Part shown: positions 5,433 to 5,860 of the stretch, piece by piece
Position numbering within the stretch: position 1 is the stretch's first letter
Layout of the letters: each line of letters starts with the position of its first letter
Assembly: GCA_023428335.1 (NCBI GenBank)
Contig: JAEYYS010000356.1
Span: forward strand, 1-5,860
Direction: 5' to 3'
DNA length: 5,860 nt
Origin: Verrucomicrobiota bacterium
Lineage (GTDB): Bacteria > Verrucomicrobiota > Verrucomicrobiia > Verrucomicrobiales > Verrucomicrobiaceae
Program-made: the position numbers and the translations under genes
Notes under the pieces: model-generated
Databases searched by the model: none
What the model saw: the letters and a program-made list of their open reading frames with translations, nothing else
Told to the model about the DNA's origin: nothing

Positions 5433-5497
5433 AATGATTCGTACCTTGCTCAGGATCAAAACCTGCAGACTTTCTAGTTAGGATAATGTGAAATCTA

Positions 5498-5518
5498 GGG
5501 AAGTTCCCAAAGCTTGGG
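5498..5518. repeat. Two overlapping inverted repeats
   Basis: GGGAA (5498-5502) pairs with TTCCC (5504-5508), and CCCAA (5506-5510) pairs with TTGGG (5514-5518). The two share 5506-5508, so in RNA only one stem can form at a time. As DNA, GGGAAGTTCCC is a compact palindrome that could bind a regulator. It lies 38-58 bases before the delta-60 start codon. Confidence 0.4.
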
Positions 5519-5539
5519 TTGCCATCTCGGAGTCGGCGT

Positions 5540-5562
5540 CTAGCATGCCGAACTCATGCTGG
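5540..5562 (+). promoter_or_regulatory. Hairpin that encloses the delta-60 gene start codon
   Basis: AGCATG (5542-5547) pairs with CATGCT (5555-5560) around a 7-base loop. The stem can be extended by T5541·G5561 and C5540-G5562, giving 8 bp. The start codon (5556-5558) lies within the 3' arm. No Shine-Dalgarno is present, so this fold could directly control initiation. Confidence 0.4.
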
Positions 5563-5860
5563 CGAAACCCCTCTCCCACGTCGCTTCCGCCCTCCTCCTG
5601 CTGACCTCTGTCGTCCACGCCGCCCCCGACGACTTGGACACGAGCTTCCTCACCAATGTCGGTGCCGGCCTGACCGGTTCCGGTTATCCGGACAGCTTCC
5701 CAACCGGGGCCGTGCAGGCCTTGGGCATCCAACCGGATGGGAAAATCCTCATCGGCAGTGGCGGCGGCATGTCGCGTTTCAACAACGCCGGCGAACTGAC
5801 CGCACTCAAGCGCCTGAATGCCGATGGAACGCTCGACGGCAGCTTCGCCCCGAACAGCGC
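5556..5860 (+). CDS. Secreted delta-60 repeat protein (N-terminal 101 residues; continues past the window)
   Basis: The open frame runs from the ATG at 5556 to the window edge. An in-frame TAG lies at 5541-5543, and 5556 is the only start that yields an intact signal peptide: residues 1-22, hydrophobic ASALLLLTSVV, cleavage after VHA. The mature protein starts with DDLDTSF (25-31). It then shows a full delta-60 unit: VQALGIQPDGKILIGS (53-68), a short insert, then LKRLNADGTLDGSF (84-97). The spaced QPDGKIL and RLNADGTLD motifs define this repeat, which occurs many times in tandem in large exported proteins, often with C-terminal sorting domains, and is thought to form a beta-propeller-like structure. 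The role of such proteins is poorly known; surface attachment or adhesion is a guess. The gene lies 151 bases after the deacetylase, at the edge of the AT-rich island. A minus-strand open frame at 5478-5732 is antisense noise. Confidence 0.88.
   Translation, partial: MLAKPLSHVASALLLLTSVVHAAPDDLDTSFLTNVGAGLTGSGYPDSFPTGAVQALGIQPDGKILIGSGGGMSRFNNAGELTALKRLNADGTLDGSFAPNS

Larger units (their letters stand above)
5341..5555. other. AT-rich island spanning the deacetylase 3' end and the following spacer
   Basis: Positions 5341-5520 contain 67 G/C in 180 bases (about 37%), against well over 60% for the rest of the window. The island contains the last 20 codons of the deacetylase gene, its TAA (5402-5404), and about 150 non-coding bases before the delta-60 gene. 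It holds several short dyads and four of the five TCTAG copies found at 5323-5543. The motif GATAATG occurs at 5405-5411 and 5482-5488. A short open frame (ATG at 5388 or 5409, TAG at 5475-5477; 29 or 22 residues) is possible, but nothing else supports it. A promoter for the delta-60 gene is expected here; GATAAT at 5482-5487 is a -10 candidate without a good -35. Confidence 0.6.

Noticed and set aside
5441..5465. Minus-strand resemblance to the 16S rRNA 5' end (TTTTGATCCTGAGCAAG)
   Set aside because: The likeness covers only about ten bases and does not continue, so it is not an rRNA fragment.
1..5860. CRISPR array, toxin-antitoxin pair, transposase or phage genes
   Set aside because: Searched by eye on both strands; no spaced direct repeats, inverted terminal repeats or matching protein motifs were seen.

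Overview
The window is high in GC, at roughly 60-65% by eye. It holds seven protein genes, two of them cut by the window edges, and one tRNA. The gene families seen are a CPA1-type antiporter, a secreted TraB/TIKI-like protein, a secreted dienelactone hydrolase, a membrane-anchored HEAT protein and a delta-60 repeat exoprotein. Almost none of the genes has a Shine-Dalgarno sequence. Together this suggests a Gram-negative, free-living bacterium. Verrucomicrobiota or Planctomycetota is my best guess, with a gammaproteobacterium as the alternative; there is no rRNA or other firm marker, so this stays an inference.

Layout from left to right. (1) Positions 1-682, minus strand: the N-terminal part of a NhaP2/CvrA-like cation/proton antiporter. 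(2) Positions 683-948: a non-coding stretch with two strong hairpins side by side. (3) Positions 949-1033, minus: a tRNA-Leu with an encoded CCA end and the unusual anticodon AAG. (4) Positions 1090-3508, minus: three genes in series, encoding an unrecognised exported protein, a secreted dienelactone hydrolase and a secreted TraB-family protein. They end in a probable intrinsic terminator just ahead of the tRNA. (5) Positions 3623-4507, minus: a membrane-anchored HEAT-repeat-like protein. (6) Positions 4580-5404, plus: a membrane-anchored polysaccharide deacetylase (NodB fold), divergent from the HEAT gene. (7) Positions about 5320-5520: an abrupt AT-rich island (about 37% GC) that includes the 3' end of the deacetylase gene and the spacer after it. 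(8) Positions 5556 to the right edge, plus: the start of a secreted delta-60 repeat protein.

Functionally this looks mostly like an envelope or periplasm neighbourhood. Every complete protein carries a signal peptide or N-terminal membrane anchor, and the two cut ones are an integral membrane transporter and an exported repeat protein. The hydrolase and TraB genes are almost certainly co-transcribed (4-base gap) and the unrecognised exported protein is probably in the same unit (57-base gap). I see no known defence system, CRISPR array or transposase. The least explained items are the A34 leucine tRNA, the terminator that overlaps a possible tRNA promoter, the AT-rich island with its cluster of TCTAG sites and nested dyads, and the exported protein I could not place.
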